From: an uncultured Clostridium sp.
GTDB taxonomy: Bacteria; Bacillota; Clostridia; TANB77; CAG-508
Reading direction: 5' to 3'
Length of the DNA stretch: 64,000 bases
Assembly: GCA_947368535.1 (NCBI GenBank)
Contig: CANBHY010000003.1
Coordinates: 62,001-126,000 of the forward strand
Shown piece after piece: positions 46,512-54,665 of this stretch. The notes beneath the pieces were generated by a model. It was not told where the DNA came from. It made no database searches and saw nothing but the letters and a program-made list of their open reading frames with translations. How positions within the stretch are numbered: position 1 is the stretch's first letter; each line of letters starts with the position of its first letter. Both the position numbers and the translations under genes were made by a program.

Positions 46512-48596
46512 ATGAGTGCATCACTTAAAGTGGTTAGCGAAGACTTGAAACCAGAGTACACCAAAGCTCCTGCAATCGAAAGATTGTCAAGAGAGCGGCC
46601 ATATTTAAGGGAAAGAAGATATGGTCTGCCTGATATAGGGAGAAGGTATGATGGTGAGCAGTTCAATCCTGCTGTACAGGGAATAGCAGATGCAATTGAT
46701 TTTTACGGATTTAAAGTTCGTGATAAAGACATTGTAGCTATACCTGATACAGACTTGGGGACTGGTAACCCTACGAAATTTAGGGCATTTCCTTTGGCAG
46801 TGGAAGCGATGATTGACAGTTTAAATATGGACTCGCTATATCGCTATCCGTATACTGAAGGGAGTGACGACATCCGGCAACAGCTATTGAATTATGTAGA
46901 AAGAGAGGGATTTATAAATACAGATCCATATAATGATGAAGATATTGATGAAAAAGGATTGTCTGTTCATAACATCACATTTTCGGTATCTACGTCAGTG
47001 CTGTTTAATCAGATTATCAATATCATTTCAAATCCTAAAGATGTAGTCTTGGTTACTGCTCCTAATTATGGGTTATTTACCATAAGAGCGGAGCGTGGGG
47101 GCGCAGAAGTAGAAGTTCTGAAATTAGAGAAAGAGGATAATTTTTATGTAAATCCGTACAAATTGGCGCAAAGGATTGATGAAATTAACGTTAGTTTGCA
47201 GAAAGTGTATCACCGAAGAAGTGGCTATGTTCCAAGAGTAGTAGCTTTTTTGAATGCTAATCCTAATAACCCTACAGGACGGGTTATGGGGAAGAAGCAG
47301 TATCAATTACTCTGTGATATTGCATATGTTTGCAAGAGCAGAGGAGTTTTTGTAATTGATGATTTGGTGTATCGCGATGTTACTTATGATCGTGATAATA
47401 TTGCTGTTCCGATGGCGACAATACCAGGAATGTTCAGAAATACAATTTCCTTATTTGGGTTGTCAAAAGCGTATTCTCTTGCTTCTCTCCGAGCGGGATT
47501 CGTTGTAGCAGATGAAATAATAATACGGGATTTAGTTAACCGTATATTCCAAGAGATGGATTCTGCACCTGATATAATAGGTCGGGCACTTGCTGGAGCA
47601 TTTAATGCTACAGATAGGAGATATGAAGTGTATGATGTATATTTTAAACAATTGGTAGAAATATACTTATACAAGTTTAATCTTCTTAAAGCTATGGTTT
47701 CAGGCATTGACGCAGTAGATGGTAGATTTCAGGAGAGAATTGTTACAACAGTAAGCGGAATCTTGGGTGTTCCGTCAGCGCAGAAGTTGTTAAATGGATT
47801 ACCTATGGTTAAATTTCCTGAAGGTTTAGAAAGTTCGGATTCTGGCTTCTTTGCAATTTTGGATTTTACTGAACTTAATGGAATGAAATATCATGGACAC
47901 ACAATCAGGACTAACGAGGACTTGCTTAAGTTTTTCTATTCAACTTCTAGAACAAGATTCTTAGTTGGACAGTCTATATCATGGCCTTATGATGATGAGC
48001 TGGTAGGGAGGATATCCTATTCGGTAGAAGATGAAAAGCTGGTAAAGGCGTTATTCAACATGTACAATGCTATTTTGCTTTTAGAAGGGAAAGATGATTA
48101 TATAATAAGAAAAAATCGTCTTGAAGATCAGGAGCAGATGGCACGTATTAAAGTGGATGGTTGGAAAAACGCATATGATACTATAGTATCTTCAAGGTAT
48201 CTTAATTCTTTAGATTACGAAAAGCAGGCGGAACGTTATAAGGAGAGTTTTGACGAGTATAAGGACTTGGTTTTTGTAGCTGTAAGAGGTGATGAAGTAC
48301 TAGGATATAGTTGCTTCAATACGGTTCCTAATGTAGATGATTTTGAATCTGAGTTGGTAAGTTTATATATTAAACCGGCGGAAATTGGAAGAGGAATCGG
48401 CACAGAACTATTTTTAGCTACAATAAGGCAAATGTATGCACTCGGTAAAAAGAACATGATTGTAAGCTGTTTTAGCAATAATGCAGGAGCAATTAACTTC
48501 TATGAGAAGATGGGAGGCAAGGTAGTAAAGACAAAAACAGTTAAAATCGGTGATGATTTTTATGACGAGAACGTATTTTATTTCCAGATTAAGTAG
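46512..48596 (+). CDS. PLP aminotransferase fused to a GNAT acetyltransferase (higher-GC island)
   Basis: 694 aa, AGGAGG about 9 bases before the ATG. Residues 1-540 are a fold-type I class I/II aminotransferase: APNYGLFTIRAERGGAE, NANPNNPTGRVMGKKQY, VIDDLVYRD, and the PLP lysine in FGLSKAYSLASLRAGF. Residues 545-694 are a GNAT domain with the acetyl-CoA loop EIGRGIGTELFLAT and NNAGAINFYEKMGG. The protein may transaminate an amino-acid-like substrate and acetylate the product; the substrate is unknown. GC content and codons differ sharply from the flanking genes, and CGG is used as Arg at least five times (for example RERP, DIRQQ, TGRVM). It has its own promoter. A broken tRNA-Tyr end lies just downstream, suggesting transfer. 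Confidence 0.85.
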   Translation: MSASLKVVSEDLKPEYTKAPAIERLSRERPYLRERRYGLPDIGRRYDGEQFNPAVQGIADAIDFYGFKVRDKDIVAIPDTDLGTGNPTKFRAFPLAVEAMIDSLNMDSLYRYPYTEGSDDIRQQLLNYVEREGFINTDPYNDEDIDEKGLSVHNITFSVSTSVLFNQIINIISNPKDVVLVTAPNYGLFTIRAERGGAEVEVLKLEKEDNFYVNPYKLAQRIDEINVSLQKVYHRRSGYVPRVVAFLNANPNNPTGRVMGKKQYQLLCDIAYVCKSRGVFVIDDLVYRDVTYDRDNIAVPMATIPGMFRNTISLFGLSKAYSLASLRAGFVVADEIIIRDLVNRIFQEMDSAPDIIGRALAGAFNATDRRYEVYDVYFKQLVEIYLYKFNLLKAMVSGIDAVDGRFQERIVTTVSGILGVPSAQKLLNGLPMVKFPEGLESSDSGFFAILDFTELNGMKYHGHTIRTNEDLLKFFYSTSRTRFLVGQSISWPYDDELVGRISYSVEDEKLVKALFNMYNAILLLEGKDDYIIRKNRLEDQEQMARIKVDGWKNAYDTIVSSRYLNSLDYEKQAERYKESFDEYKDLVFVAVRGDEVLGYSCFNTVPNVDDFESELVSLYIKPAEIGRGIGTELFLATIRQMYALGKKNMIVSCFSNNAGAINFYEKMGGKVVKTKTVKIGDDFYDENVFYFQIK

Positions 48597-48658
48597 TACA
48601 GAAATATTAGTTAGACAACTTAGTTTAATTTGTTATTTTGAATCATTTTGTATTTACC

Positions 48659-48688
48659 AAGGGGTATCCGAATTTCGGATGCCCCTTA
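48659..48688 (+). terminator. Hairpin after the aminotransferase-GNAT gene
   Basis: AAGGGGTATCCG (48659-48670) pairs with CGGATGCCCCTT with one G-T pair. The T run is missing, so terminator activity is uncertain. Confidence 0.55.
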
Positions 48689-48717
48689 AAACTATGAATT
48701 TGATTGTAAGACTATAT

Positions 48718-48753
48718 GATGGTTCGAATCCATCCCTGCCCACCATAGAAAAT
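48718..48753 (+). repeat. Orphan tRNA-Tyr 3' end (36-bp direct repeat)
   Basis: A 36-bp segment containing the T arm, acceptor 3' strand, CCA and the first 8 bases beyond tRNA-Tyr is identical to 48966-49001. The upstream bases (ATTGTAAGACTATAT) only loosely resemble an anticodon arm, so no complete tRNA is present. It looks like a scar of integration or recombination at the tRNA-Tyr 3' end, next to the higher-GC gene. Confidence 0.75.
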
Positions 48754-48777
48754 TGTTTACAAAATATGAAAAAAGTC

Positions 48778-48806
48778 TTGACATATTGAAAATGTTAAAT
48801 TATAAT
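48778..48806 (+). promoter_or_regulatory. tRNA-Met/tRNA-Tyr promoter
   Basis: TTGACA (48778-48783), a 17-nt spacer and TATAAT (48801-48806), both perfect, about 20 bases before the first tRNA. Confidence 0.85.
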
Positions 48807-48826
48807 AGGTCTTGCGATTAGCAATT

Positions 48827-48903
48827 GCGCCCTTAGCTCAGTTGGTCAGAGCAACCGGCTCATAACCGGTGGGTCCAAGGTTCGAATCCTTGAGGGCGCA
48901 CCA
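48827..48903 (+). tRNA. tRNA-Met (CAU, elongator-type)
   Basis: Acceptor GCGCCCT with AGGGCGC, D arm TAGCTCAGTTGGTCAGAGCA, anticodon stem ACCGG/CCGGT with loop CTCATAA (anticodon CAT), T arm AAGG-TTCGAAT-CCTT, CCA encoded. Elongator Met is the likeliest; a lysidine-modified Ile tRNA cannot be fully excluded. Confidence 0.92.
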
Positions 48904-48907
48904 CTAA

Positions 48908-48993
48908 GGGTAGGTGGTCGAGTGGTTAATGGCACCAGACTGTAAATCTGGCCGCGAGAGCGTACGATGGTTCGAATCCATCCCTGCCCACCA
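48908..48993 (+). tRNA. tRNA-Tyr (GUA)
   Basis: Long variable arm (class II), acceptor GGGTAGG with CCTGCCC, anticodon loop CTGTAAA (anticodon GTA), T arm with GGTTCGAATCC, CCA encoded. It is four bases after tRNA-Met on the same transcript. Confidence 0.95.
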
Positions 48994-48994
48994 T

Positions 48995-49033
48995 AGAAAA
49001 TAGAGTTTTTAAATCTCTATTTTCTATTTTTTT
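48995..49033 (+). terminator. Intrinsic terminator of the tRNA operon
   Basis: AGAAAATAGAG (48995-49005) pairs with CTCTATTTTCT (49015-49025), then a T run. Confidence 0.88.
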
Positions 49034-49065
49034 ATTTAAATAAAATAAAAATTGGAGGAGATATT

Positions 49066-49407
49066 ATGGGGAAAAAAGTGTTTGAAGTAGCTGAGAATGA
49101 GCAATTATTTGCAGGTAAAGTTGCAGGAGATTGCTGGAAAATGCCAAAAGTAAGTATTAACAGACAAGTTTCAGGAAGATATTATTTTACTGATAAACGT
49201 ATTGCTTTTTTAGCTTCTGGATTAATAGGTACAGAAAGTGTAAGTTGGGAAATTGAGATGAAAGACATTGATACAGTAAAAACTTGTACAACACCACCTT
49301 TCTTTCCATTTGGTATTTTAATTACAATGAAGAATGGTGATAAATATAAATTATCTATTTTAAAAAGAAAAAAATATTATGAATGGATTTCATCACAAAT
49401 ATCATAA
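49066..49407 (+). CDS. GRAM/PH-like domain protein
   Basis: 113 aa, GGAGGAG before the ATG. One small beta-rich domain: NEQLFAGKVAGDCWKMP, then GRYYFTDKRIAFLASGLIG, WEIEMKDIDTVKTC, and FPFGILITMKNGDKYKLSIL, the order typical of bacterial GRAM/bPH domains. It ends with a short helix (KYYEWISSQIS). No membrane segment. Such proteins may bind lipids or partners; function not known. It has its own terminator. Confidence 0.8.
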   Translation: MGKKVFEVAENEQLFAGKVAGDCWKMPKVSINRQVSGRYYFTDKRIAFLASGLIGTESVSWEIEMKDIDTVKTCTTPPFFPFGILITMKNGDKYKLSILKRKKYYEWISSQIS

Positions 49408-49420
49408 GTGTTTAAATTAA

Positions 49421-49450
49421 AAAAAGAGTTTCATTTGGAAACTCTTTTTT
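49421..49450 (+). terminator. Intrinsic terminator
   Basis: AAAAAGAGTTTC (49421-49432) pairs with GAAACTCTTTTT (49438-49449). Confidence 0.85.
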
Positions 49451-49534
49451 ATGTATTAAGGATAAGTTTGTAATTTACATAAAAATGTGTTATACTTACT
49501 AAAAAATTAAGAAACCAAAAAGTTAACATTTATA

Positions 49535-49557
49535 CTTGGAGGTTTCGTACCTCCAAG
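49535..49557 (+). promoter_or_regulatory. Leader hairpin before the 49578 gene
   Basis: CTTGGAGGT (49535-49543), TTCGT loop, ACCTCCAAG (49549-49557). The stem contains an AGGT-like ribosome sequence, but the true site is the later GAAGGAGG, so it may protect the mRNA 5' end. Confidence 0.5.
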
Positions 49558-49577
49558 CAACTGAAGGAGGAACGAGA

Positions 49578-49721
49578 ATGGCATTTGAAGATTACAAAGA
49601 TTTAGATGGAAGACCAGAAAAGGCAAGCAAAGAAGAAATCGAAGCACTGCGGAGAAAGTATGGTGTAGATGAGGAATTTGCAAGCAGGAGACCAGCTGAG
49701 AAAAAAGATGCTAAAGAATAG
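49578..49721 (+). CDS. Small charged protein in a higher-GC island
   Basis: 47 aa, GAAGGAGG before the ATG. Begins MAFEDYKDLDGRPEKASKE and ends in a Lys/Glu-rich tail; a helical middle (EEIEALRRKYGVDEEFAS) is predicted. No known family. Codon use is like the other island genes (CTG, GAG; CGG used as Arg in LRRK). A leader hairpin lies upstream and a weak terminator-like hairpin (about 49734-49775) lies downstream. Confidence 0.6.
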   Translation: MAFEDYKDLDGRPEKASKEEIEALRRKYGVDEEFASRRPAEKKDAKE

Positions 49722-49800
49722 CAAAAAGTAAAAGTGAGTCAAATTCGCAAAGACGTGAATTGGCTCTCTTTTATTTTTAGTGGTAATTTTTATAAAAATA

Positions 49801-49838
49801 TTGACAAGTGTTATATACTGTTATATACTGTATAACAA
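49801..49838 (+). promoter_or_regulatory. Promoter and operator of the GntR-ABC operon
   Basis: TTGACA (49801-49806), a 17-nt spacer and TATACT (49824-49829). The palindrome TGTTATATACTGTATAACA (49820-49838) covers the -10 box and matches YtrA-type GntR operators; a partial copy precedes it. Autorepression by the GntR protein is expected. Confidence 0.75.
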
Positions 49839-49850
49839 GGAGGCGATAAT

Positions 49851-50228
49851 ATGAAAATGATTATTAGTAATAGTAGTTCTGTTCCTATATATGAACAAAT
49901 AAAAAATTCAATTATTAATCAAATATTGGACGGAGAATTAAAAGAAGATGAATTATTACCTTCTATTAGAGTATTAGCACAAGATATAAAAATAAGTGCT
50001 ATGACAATAAAGAAAGCTTACGATGAATTAGAAAAAGAAGGATATTTAAAAGTAGTGCATGGAAAAGGAACTTTTGTTGCACCTAAAAATAAAGAGTTGG
50101 CTAAAGAACAAGCGCAAAAGGAAATTGAAAATTATATTGAAAAAATTGTTGATATTGCTAATAAGCATAACATAGATAAAAAAGACATAATTGATATGAT
50201 TGAATTAATGTATGAGGAGGAAAATTAA
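49851..50228 (+). CDS. GntR-family repressor (YtrA type)
   Basis: 125 aa. A winged helix at residues 10-75 (PIYEQIKNSIINQILDGEL, LPSIRVLAQDIKISAMTIKK, GYLKVVHGKGTFVAP) is followed by a short dimerisation helix, the small YtrA layout. The gene is the first of an operon whose other genes encode an ABC ATPase and permease; the next start overlaps its stop (TAATG). AAGGAGG precedes the ATG. Cell-wall-active agents induce some relatives. Confidence 0.92.
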   Translation: MKMIISNSSSVPIYEQIKNSIINQILDGELKEDELLPSIRVLAQDIKISAMTIKKAYDELEKEGYLKVVHGKGTFVAPKNKELAKEQAQKEIENYIEKIVDIANKHNIDKKDIIDMIELMYEEEN

Positions 50229-51085
50229 TGGATAGTGTTATTGAAATTACAGGTTTAAAAAAGAAATATGACAATAAATTTGAATTAGGAGAAATCGATA
50301 TTGATATTCCAAGTGGCTCAATAGTTGGTCTTATTGGAGAGAATGGGGCAGGAAAAACTACATTAATAAAATCAATACTAAATATTATAAAAATTGATAA
50401 AGGTAATATAAAAATATTTGGTAAAGATTATAAAAATGAAAATGTAAAAGAAGAGATAGGTGTAGTGTTAGATAATACTTTTTTTCCTGAACTATTGACG
50501 CCAAAAGATATAAATAATTCTATGAAAAGTATTTATAAAAATTGGGATAGCGATTTATATTTTTCTTATTTAAAAGAATTTGATTTACCAGAAAATAAAA
50601 CAATAAAATCGTTATCAAAGGGAATGAGAAAAAAATTAGAAATTGCGACAAGTTTAGCACATAAACCTAAATTATTAATATTAGATGAACCTACGAGTGG
50701 ATTAGATCCAGTAATTAGATCAGAAGTATTAGATATCTTTTTAAAATTTATTGAAGATGATGAGCATTCTATTTTATTATCAACTCATATTACGAGTGAT
50801 TTAGAGCATATAGCAGATAAAATTGTATTTATTGATGAAGGGAAGATTGTTCTTGAGAAATCAAGAGATGAAATAATGGATGATTATGCAATATTAAAAT
50901 GTGACATAGATTATTTTTCTAAGATTGATAAAGAAGATATTTTAAGATTAAGAAAAACGAAATATTCATATGAAATATTGGTTAATGAAAAACAAAAGAT
51001 GAGTAAGAAATATCAAGATTGTGTTTTAGATAAAATTTCAATTGAGGATTTAATGTTATTGATGATTAAGGGGGAAAGAATATGA
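50228..51085 (+). CDS. ABC transporter ATPase
   Basis: 285 aa. Walker A GENGAGKTT, signature LSKGMRKKLEIA, Walker B LLILDEPTSGLDP, switch His in LSTHITSDLEHIAD. The C-terminal extension (about 215-285) is typical of ABC-2 exporters. Overlaps both neighbours, so translationally coupled with GntR and the permease. Likely exports a drug, peptide or lipid; substrate unknown. Confidence 0.93.
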   Translation: MDSVIEITGLKKKYDNKFELGEIDIDIPSGSIVGLIGENGAGKTTLIKSILNIIKIDKGNIKIFGKDYKNENVKEEIGVVLDNTFFPELLTPKDINNSMKSIYKNWDSDLYFSYLKEFDLPENKTIKSLSKGMRKKLEIATSLAHKPKLLILDEPTSGLDPVIRSEVLDIFLKFIEDDEHSILLSTHITSDLEHIADKIVFIDEGKIVLEKSRDEIMDDYAILKCDIDYFSKIDKEDILRLRKTKYSYEILVNEKQKMSKKYQDCVLDKISIEDLMLLMIKGERI

Positions 51086-51714
51086 TAGGTTTTATAAAAA
51101 AAGATTTATTTATGATAAAAGCTAATTTAAAAACATTTCTAATTACATTTGTACTGTATTTAATATTAGCAATACAAGGTAGCTTTGACATTACATTTGT
51201 AATACCATTAATAGGAATAATGTTGTTTATTACTACATTTAGTTATGATGATTATAATAATTGGAATGCGTATGTTGCTACAATTCCTAATGGAAGAAAA
51301 AATGCAGTTAGAGCCAAATACATTACTTCAACTATTTTAATGATAACATTAGCTATCATATCATTTGTAATGGCTATGGGCATCGATTATTTTATAAAGA
51401 ATCAGGTTTATATAGAACAAAATTTGTCATCAGTATTAGAAATAGTATTGTCAATTGTTATCATTATTTCAGTATTATATCCAATAATGTTTAAATTTGG
51501 TTCTACTAATGGAAGAATCATATTATTTGTTGTAGTATTTGCTTTTGTAGCAATAATTGGATTTGTGGCCAATTATATAGATATATCTTTTAATACTAGA
51601 GTATTAGAGTTGTTAGAAAAATATGTATATATAGCTATTCCAGTAGTATCAGTAATCTTATTAACTATATCATATTTAATATCTAGTAGAATATACAAAA
51701 ATAAAGAATTTTAA
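51082..51714 (+). CDS. ABC-2-type permease
   Basis: 210 aa with six membrane helices. The N terminus (MIGFIKKDLFMIKANLKTF) and the SYDDYNNWNAYVATIPNGRK loop are typical of ABC-2 permeases of GntR-linked operons. The start overlaps the ATPase stop by four bases (ATGA). It pairs with the ATPase at 50228. Confidence 0.88.
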   Translation: MIGFIKKDLFMIKANLKTFLITFVLYLILAIQGSFDITFVIPLIGIMLFITTFSYDDYNNWNAYVATIPNGRKNAVRAKYITSTILMITLAIISFVMAMGIDYFIKNQVYIEQNLSSVLEIVLSIVIIISVLYPIMFKFGSTNGRIILFVVVFAFVAIIGFVANYIDISFNTRVLELLEKYVYIAIPVVSVILLTISYLISSRIYKNKEF

Positions 51715-51784
51715 GAATATAAACTACTGAAAGGTAGATTATATAGAAACTCTAAACAAAATATTTTTTGGCGGAGGTATTAGT

Positions 51785-52030
51785 ATGAATAGAAATTTAT
51801 CTTACGGCGGGAAAAACGTGCACGAAATGACAACAGAGGAGTTGAAAAGACAACTGGAGATTAACAAGAAAAGAATGACTGGTAATAAGCTAGTGATGGT
51901 TGTTATTACAGGAGCAACATTAATTGCATGTGCTCCTGTAGCTGTACTGGTAATTGCTATTGGCGTTCTGAGGAGAAACTGGTTGTTAGAGAATAATGCA
52001 GTATTGCAGGAGGAACTGAATAAAAGATAA
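51785..52030 (+). CDS. Small membrane protein in an island-style segment
   Basis: 81 aa, GCGGAGGT before the ATG. A polar N terminus (HEMTTEELKRQLEINKKR) is followed by one long or two short hydrophobic helices (LVMVVITGATLIACAPVAV). Richer in GC than its neighbours (GGCGGG, CTG, GTG), like the islands, though it has no CGG codon. Followed by a strong terminator and then a remnant of another gene. Function unknown. Confidence 0.6.
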   Translation: MNRNLSYGGKNVHEMTTEELKRQLEINKKRMTGNKLVMVVITGATLIACAPVAVLVIAIGVLRRNWLLENNAVLQEELNKR

Positions 52031-52055
52031 ATGATTTTCTATTTATGAGTAAGAG

Positions 52056-52087
52056 AAAGCCTATTATCTTAGATAATAGGCTTTTTC
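52056..52087 (+). terminator. Intrinsic terminator
   Basis: AAAGCCTATTATCT (52056-52069) pairs with AGATAATAGGCTTT (52071-52084), then T residues. Confidence 0.85.
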
Positions 52088-52105
52088 CTTTATAGTTATA
52101 ATTGC

Positions 52106-52252
52106 TTGAAAATAAAGTTAATAAAAAGGAGATTTGAAGATTCCGTTGGTGCAAGAATAAAAGCAATTATTTTTGATAATGAATATGAGGGGATTTTAGC
52201 AAGTGGAAGTCAAAATGAAAGTTACTGGATTGAAAGAGTAGGAAAAGAATAA
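52106..52252 (+). pseudogene. Probable remnant of a native gene
   Basis: An open frame ends with GARIKAIIFDNEYEGILA and SYWIERVGKE and a stop at 52250. It has native AT-rich codon use but lacks a convincing start; the only upstream in-frame candidate is a TTG without a ribosome site. It sits right after the island-style gene and before a terminator, so it may be the 3' stub left when that segment entered. No family was recognised. Confidence 0.4.
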
Positions 52253-52278
52253 ATTTAATTAGTAAGAATATCCATATT

Positions 52279-52314
52279 GGTGTCGCTGCCTAGTTTATAG
52301 CGATGCCTTTTTCT
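52279..52314 (+). terminator. Intrinsic terminator
   Basis: GGTGTCGCT (52279-52287) pairs with AGCGATGCC (52299-52307) with two G-T pairs, then a T-rich tail. It ends the gene remnant. Confidence 0.75.
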
Positions 52315-52426
52315 TTTTTAGGTGATAAATTAAAGATTAATTTACATAATTCTTAGTAAAGTATTGATTTATTAAGGAAAATAGTGTAAAATAGTATTTA
52401 TGTAAACCGAGATAGGAGGTATTGTT

Positions 52427-54526
52427 TTGGAAAATAATAAATTAAAAATAAAGATTAATTTAAAAACTGGAAAATATGCATTTGATAATGAAGAAGAAGT
52501 TTATACAACATTAATGAAAAATGAGGATACATCACTTATATCAAAAATGAAAAGAATAAGAGATGAGATAGTAGATGAATATGGTTTTTCAGCAGAAATG
52601 ATTTCAAGAGTAGATCCTATTTTATATGAGAAATTAAAGGAATATGATGCTAAAAAAGGAACTAGGTATAATACAAGATATTTGAACGTAGTTGCTAAAG
52701 AGATAGAGAAAAAAGAAAATGAACCTATGGGAGTATATCTAGAGAGATGTGCTAAAATAAGAAAAAAAGCATTAGAAGAAACAGGAATAGAAATAGATTA
52801 TGTAATGGCAACAAGATCAGAAATGCAAGATATGTCTTTAATAGAAAAATTAGAAGTACTAAGAATGGCTAAAAGGCAAACAGCAATTGGTGCAACAATA
52901 AGTGAAAAGTCAATATATGATGAAGATATAGCTAAAAAGGATGAAAGTGCAGTTGTTTTGGGAAATCAAGTTAAAGAGATTGAAGTTGATACAGATAGTG
53001 AAATAAAACAAGAACAGGTTCTTGAAACACAAACAGATAGTGAAAATATAGTAGAACAAGAAGTTGTTAATCAACCTAAAATGACAATGCCAAGTTTTTT
53101 ACAGGAAGTACTTGATAAGAGAGATTCTGTTGGTAAAAACGTGGAAACAGATACTACAATGCCAGAGAAAAGAGTCGAAGTGGTTAAGGCTGAGAATTCC
53201 CAAGAACAAACTGTAAAACAAGAAAGAACTAGAGTGGCTAAGAAAACACTTAGTAGAAGACAAACTATACAAGCTTCAAAAAAGGCTATGAGAGAAAGTA
53301 GAAAAATGAAAAACATTTATAAACAAAAAATGCAGCAAGATAGTAAAACTCAAACAACTACTACTCGACCTGTTAGAAAGGAAAAGCCTAAAACTCAACA
53401 GAGAGCAACAATGGATACACCAAATAAATGTGTTGAGTTTATTCCAATAAAAGATGGCAAAATGATTGGAATTGATGAAAACAAACCAAGTGCAATAGTA
53501 AGGACTTTTGTTTTAGAAAATCCTAAAAAAGAAAAAAGTGAAGAACCTAAGTCTGTACAAGATATTACTAATCCTCAAACTATAGTAGTAGGAGCACCAA
53601 AGCAGGAAGGTATAGCTTGCAGGTATACAAGAAAACTAAAGAATAAAGCAGATTCAATAAAAAATAGAATTGCTATGAGTAAGGACAGATTTAAAAGAGC
53701 AGCTGCAGTTGTTGCAGCAGGAGCAGCTATTGTTGTAGCTGGTATATTAATCATACCTAAAGCAGTGGCAACTATTCCATTAGTACCAGAGCAAGCTTCA
53801 GAGATAACTATACAAGCATATGATGGTATAGAACAAGTATCAGCCAAAGAATTGGAAGTAGATGCAGAACCTCCAATTGTAGAAATATCTGGCGATACTG
53901 TTGAATTAGAAAGAGATGTATCATCATATATAAGAAATATAGAACTTACATCTACAGGAAATGTTACAGAGAAAGAATCTTTATCTGCAGGAGTACCACA
54001 AACTGTTCAAAAAATAGAACAGGAAACTATAGAGAATTCTCAACCAGAAGTTGAAGAAAAGTCTGAACAAGAACGTGAAGAAGATTCTAGTCAAAAAGAT
54101 AGAGAAGAATCTCAAGAAGATGGAAAAGGAGAGGATTTACAAGAAGAAAGTGGAAGTTCAAAAGAAGATATAGATGAAAATGATTCTTATAGTTATCTTG
54201 ATTCAATTAAAATTGGTAGTAGAATGAAAATTGATAGTGGAAGATATTTTGCAAATCCAGATGGTACTGGAAATAGCGGTAAATTTGAAAATCATGCTGG
54301 AGAAGCTAAAATACTTACTATAATAGGAATTGCTACAGAAAAAGGGTATATTTCGATAATGAATGATAGTGGTGATGTAAGTTTACTTGACTTAAAACAA
54401 CAGTATCCAAATGCTAAATTTTCATATCATTTTGAAGATGAAAATGGACATGTTTTAGGATGGCTTACAAGTGAAAGTTTTGAAAATATGGCAGAGCAAC
54501 AAGTTGATGATAGTATGGAGAGATAA
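52427..54526 (+). CDS. Large protein with one membrane helix and acidic, Gln/Glu-rich regions
   Basis: 699 aa, TTG start with AGGAGGT six bases upstream. Residues 1-150 are ordered and helical (IRDEIVDEYGFSAEMISRVD, GTRYNTRYLNVVAKEIEK). A disordered basic/acidic region follows (about 170-410), then one membrane helix (RAAAVVAAGAAIVVAGILII, about 425-450). The outside part is Glu/Ser-rich and ends in an SH3b-like domain (LDSIKIGSRMKIDSGRYFAN, GWLTSESF). No complete known architecture. It may link the cytoplasm to the wall. Confidence 0.7.
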   Translation: MENNKLKIKINLKTGKYAFDNEEEVYTTLMKNEDTSLISKMKRIRDEIVDEYGFSAEMISRVDPILYEKLKEYDAKKGTRYNTRYLNVVAKEIEKKENEPMGVYLERCAKIRKKALEETGIEIDYVMATRSEMQDMSLIEKLEVLRMAKRQTAIGATISEKSIYDEDIAKKDESAVVLGNQVKEIEVDTDSEIKQEQVLETQTDSENIVEQEVVNQPKMTMPSFLQEVLDKRDSVGKNVETDTTMPEKRVEVVKAENSQEQTVKQERTRVAKKTLSRRQTIQASKKAMRESRKMKNIYKQKMQQDSKTQTTTTRPVRKEKPKTQQRATMDTPNKCVEFIPIKDGKMIGIDENKPSAIVRTFVLENPKKEKSEEPKSVQDITNPQTIVVGAPKQEGIACRYTRKLKNKADSIKNRIAMSKDRFKRAAAVVAAGAAIVVAGILIIPKAVATIPLVPEQASEITIQAYDGIEQVSAKELEVDAEPPIVEISGDTVELERDVSSYIRNIELTSTGNVTEKESLSAGVPQTVQKIEQETIENSQPEVEEKSEQEREEDSSQKDREESQEDGKGEDLQEESGSSKEDIDENDSYSYLDSIKIGSRMKIDSGRYFANPDGTGNSGKFENHAGEAKILTIIGIATEKGYISIMNDSGDVSLLDLKQQYPNAKFSYHFEDENGHVLGWLTSESFENMAEQQVDDSMER

Positions 54527-54537
54527 TTTTAATAATG

Positions 54538-54581
54538 TGAAAATACAGTTTGAATTGTTTTATATTCAGACTGTATTTTTT
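54538..54581 (+). terminator. Intrinsic terminator
   Basis: AAAATACAGT and ACTGTATTTT pair, with a further TGAAT/ATTCA step, followed by a T run. Confidence 0.85.
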
Positions 54582-54665
54582 ATTGCTAAAAGTAGATTAT
54601 GATGATATAATTTGGTAAAAATAATATTTTTAATTTGCAATATCAAATTAGAATAGGAGCTCAAT

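Noticed and set aside
48550-48789. Open frame across the end of the aminotransferase-GNAT gene
   Set aside because: It is another frame of the GNAT end and the tRNA-Tyr remnant, without a ribosome site.
49536-49577. Upstream extension of the small 49578 gene
   Set aside because: The extension would run through the leader hairpin, and GAAGGAGG marks the ATG at 49578 as the start.
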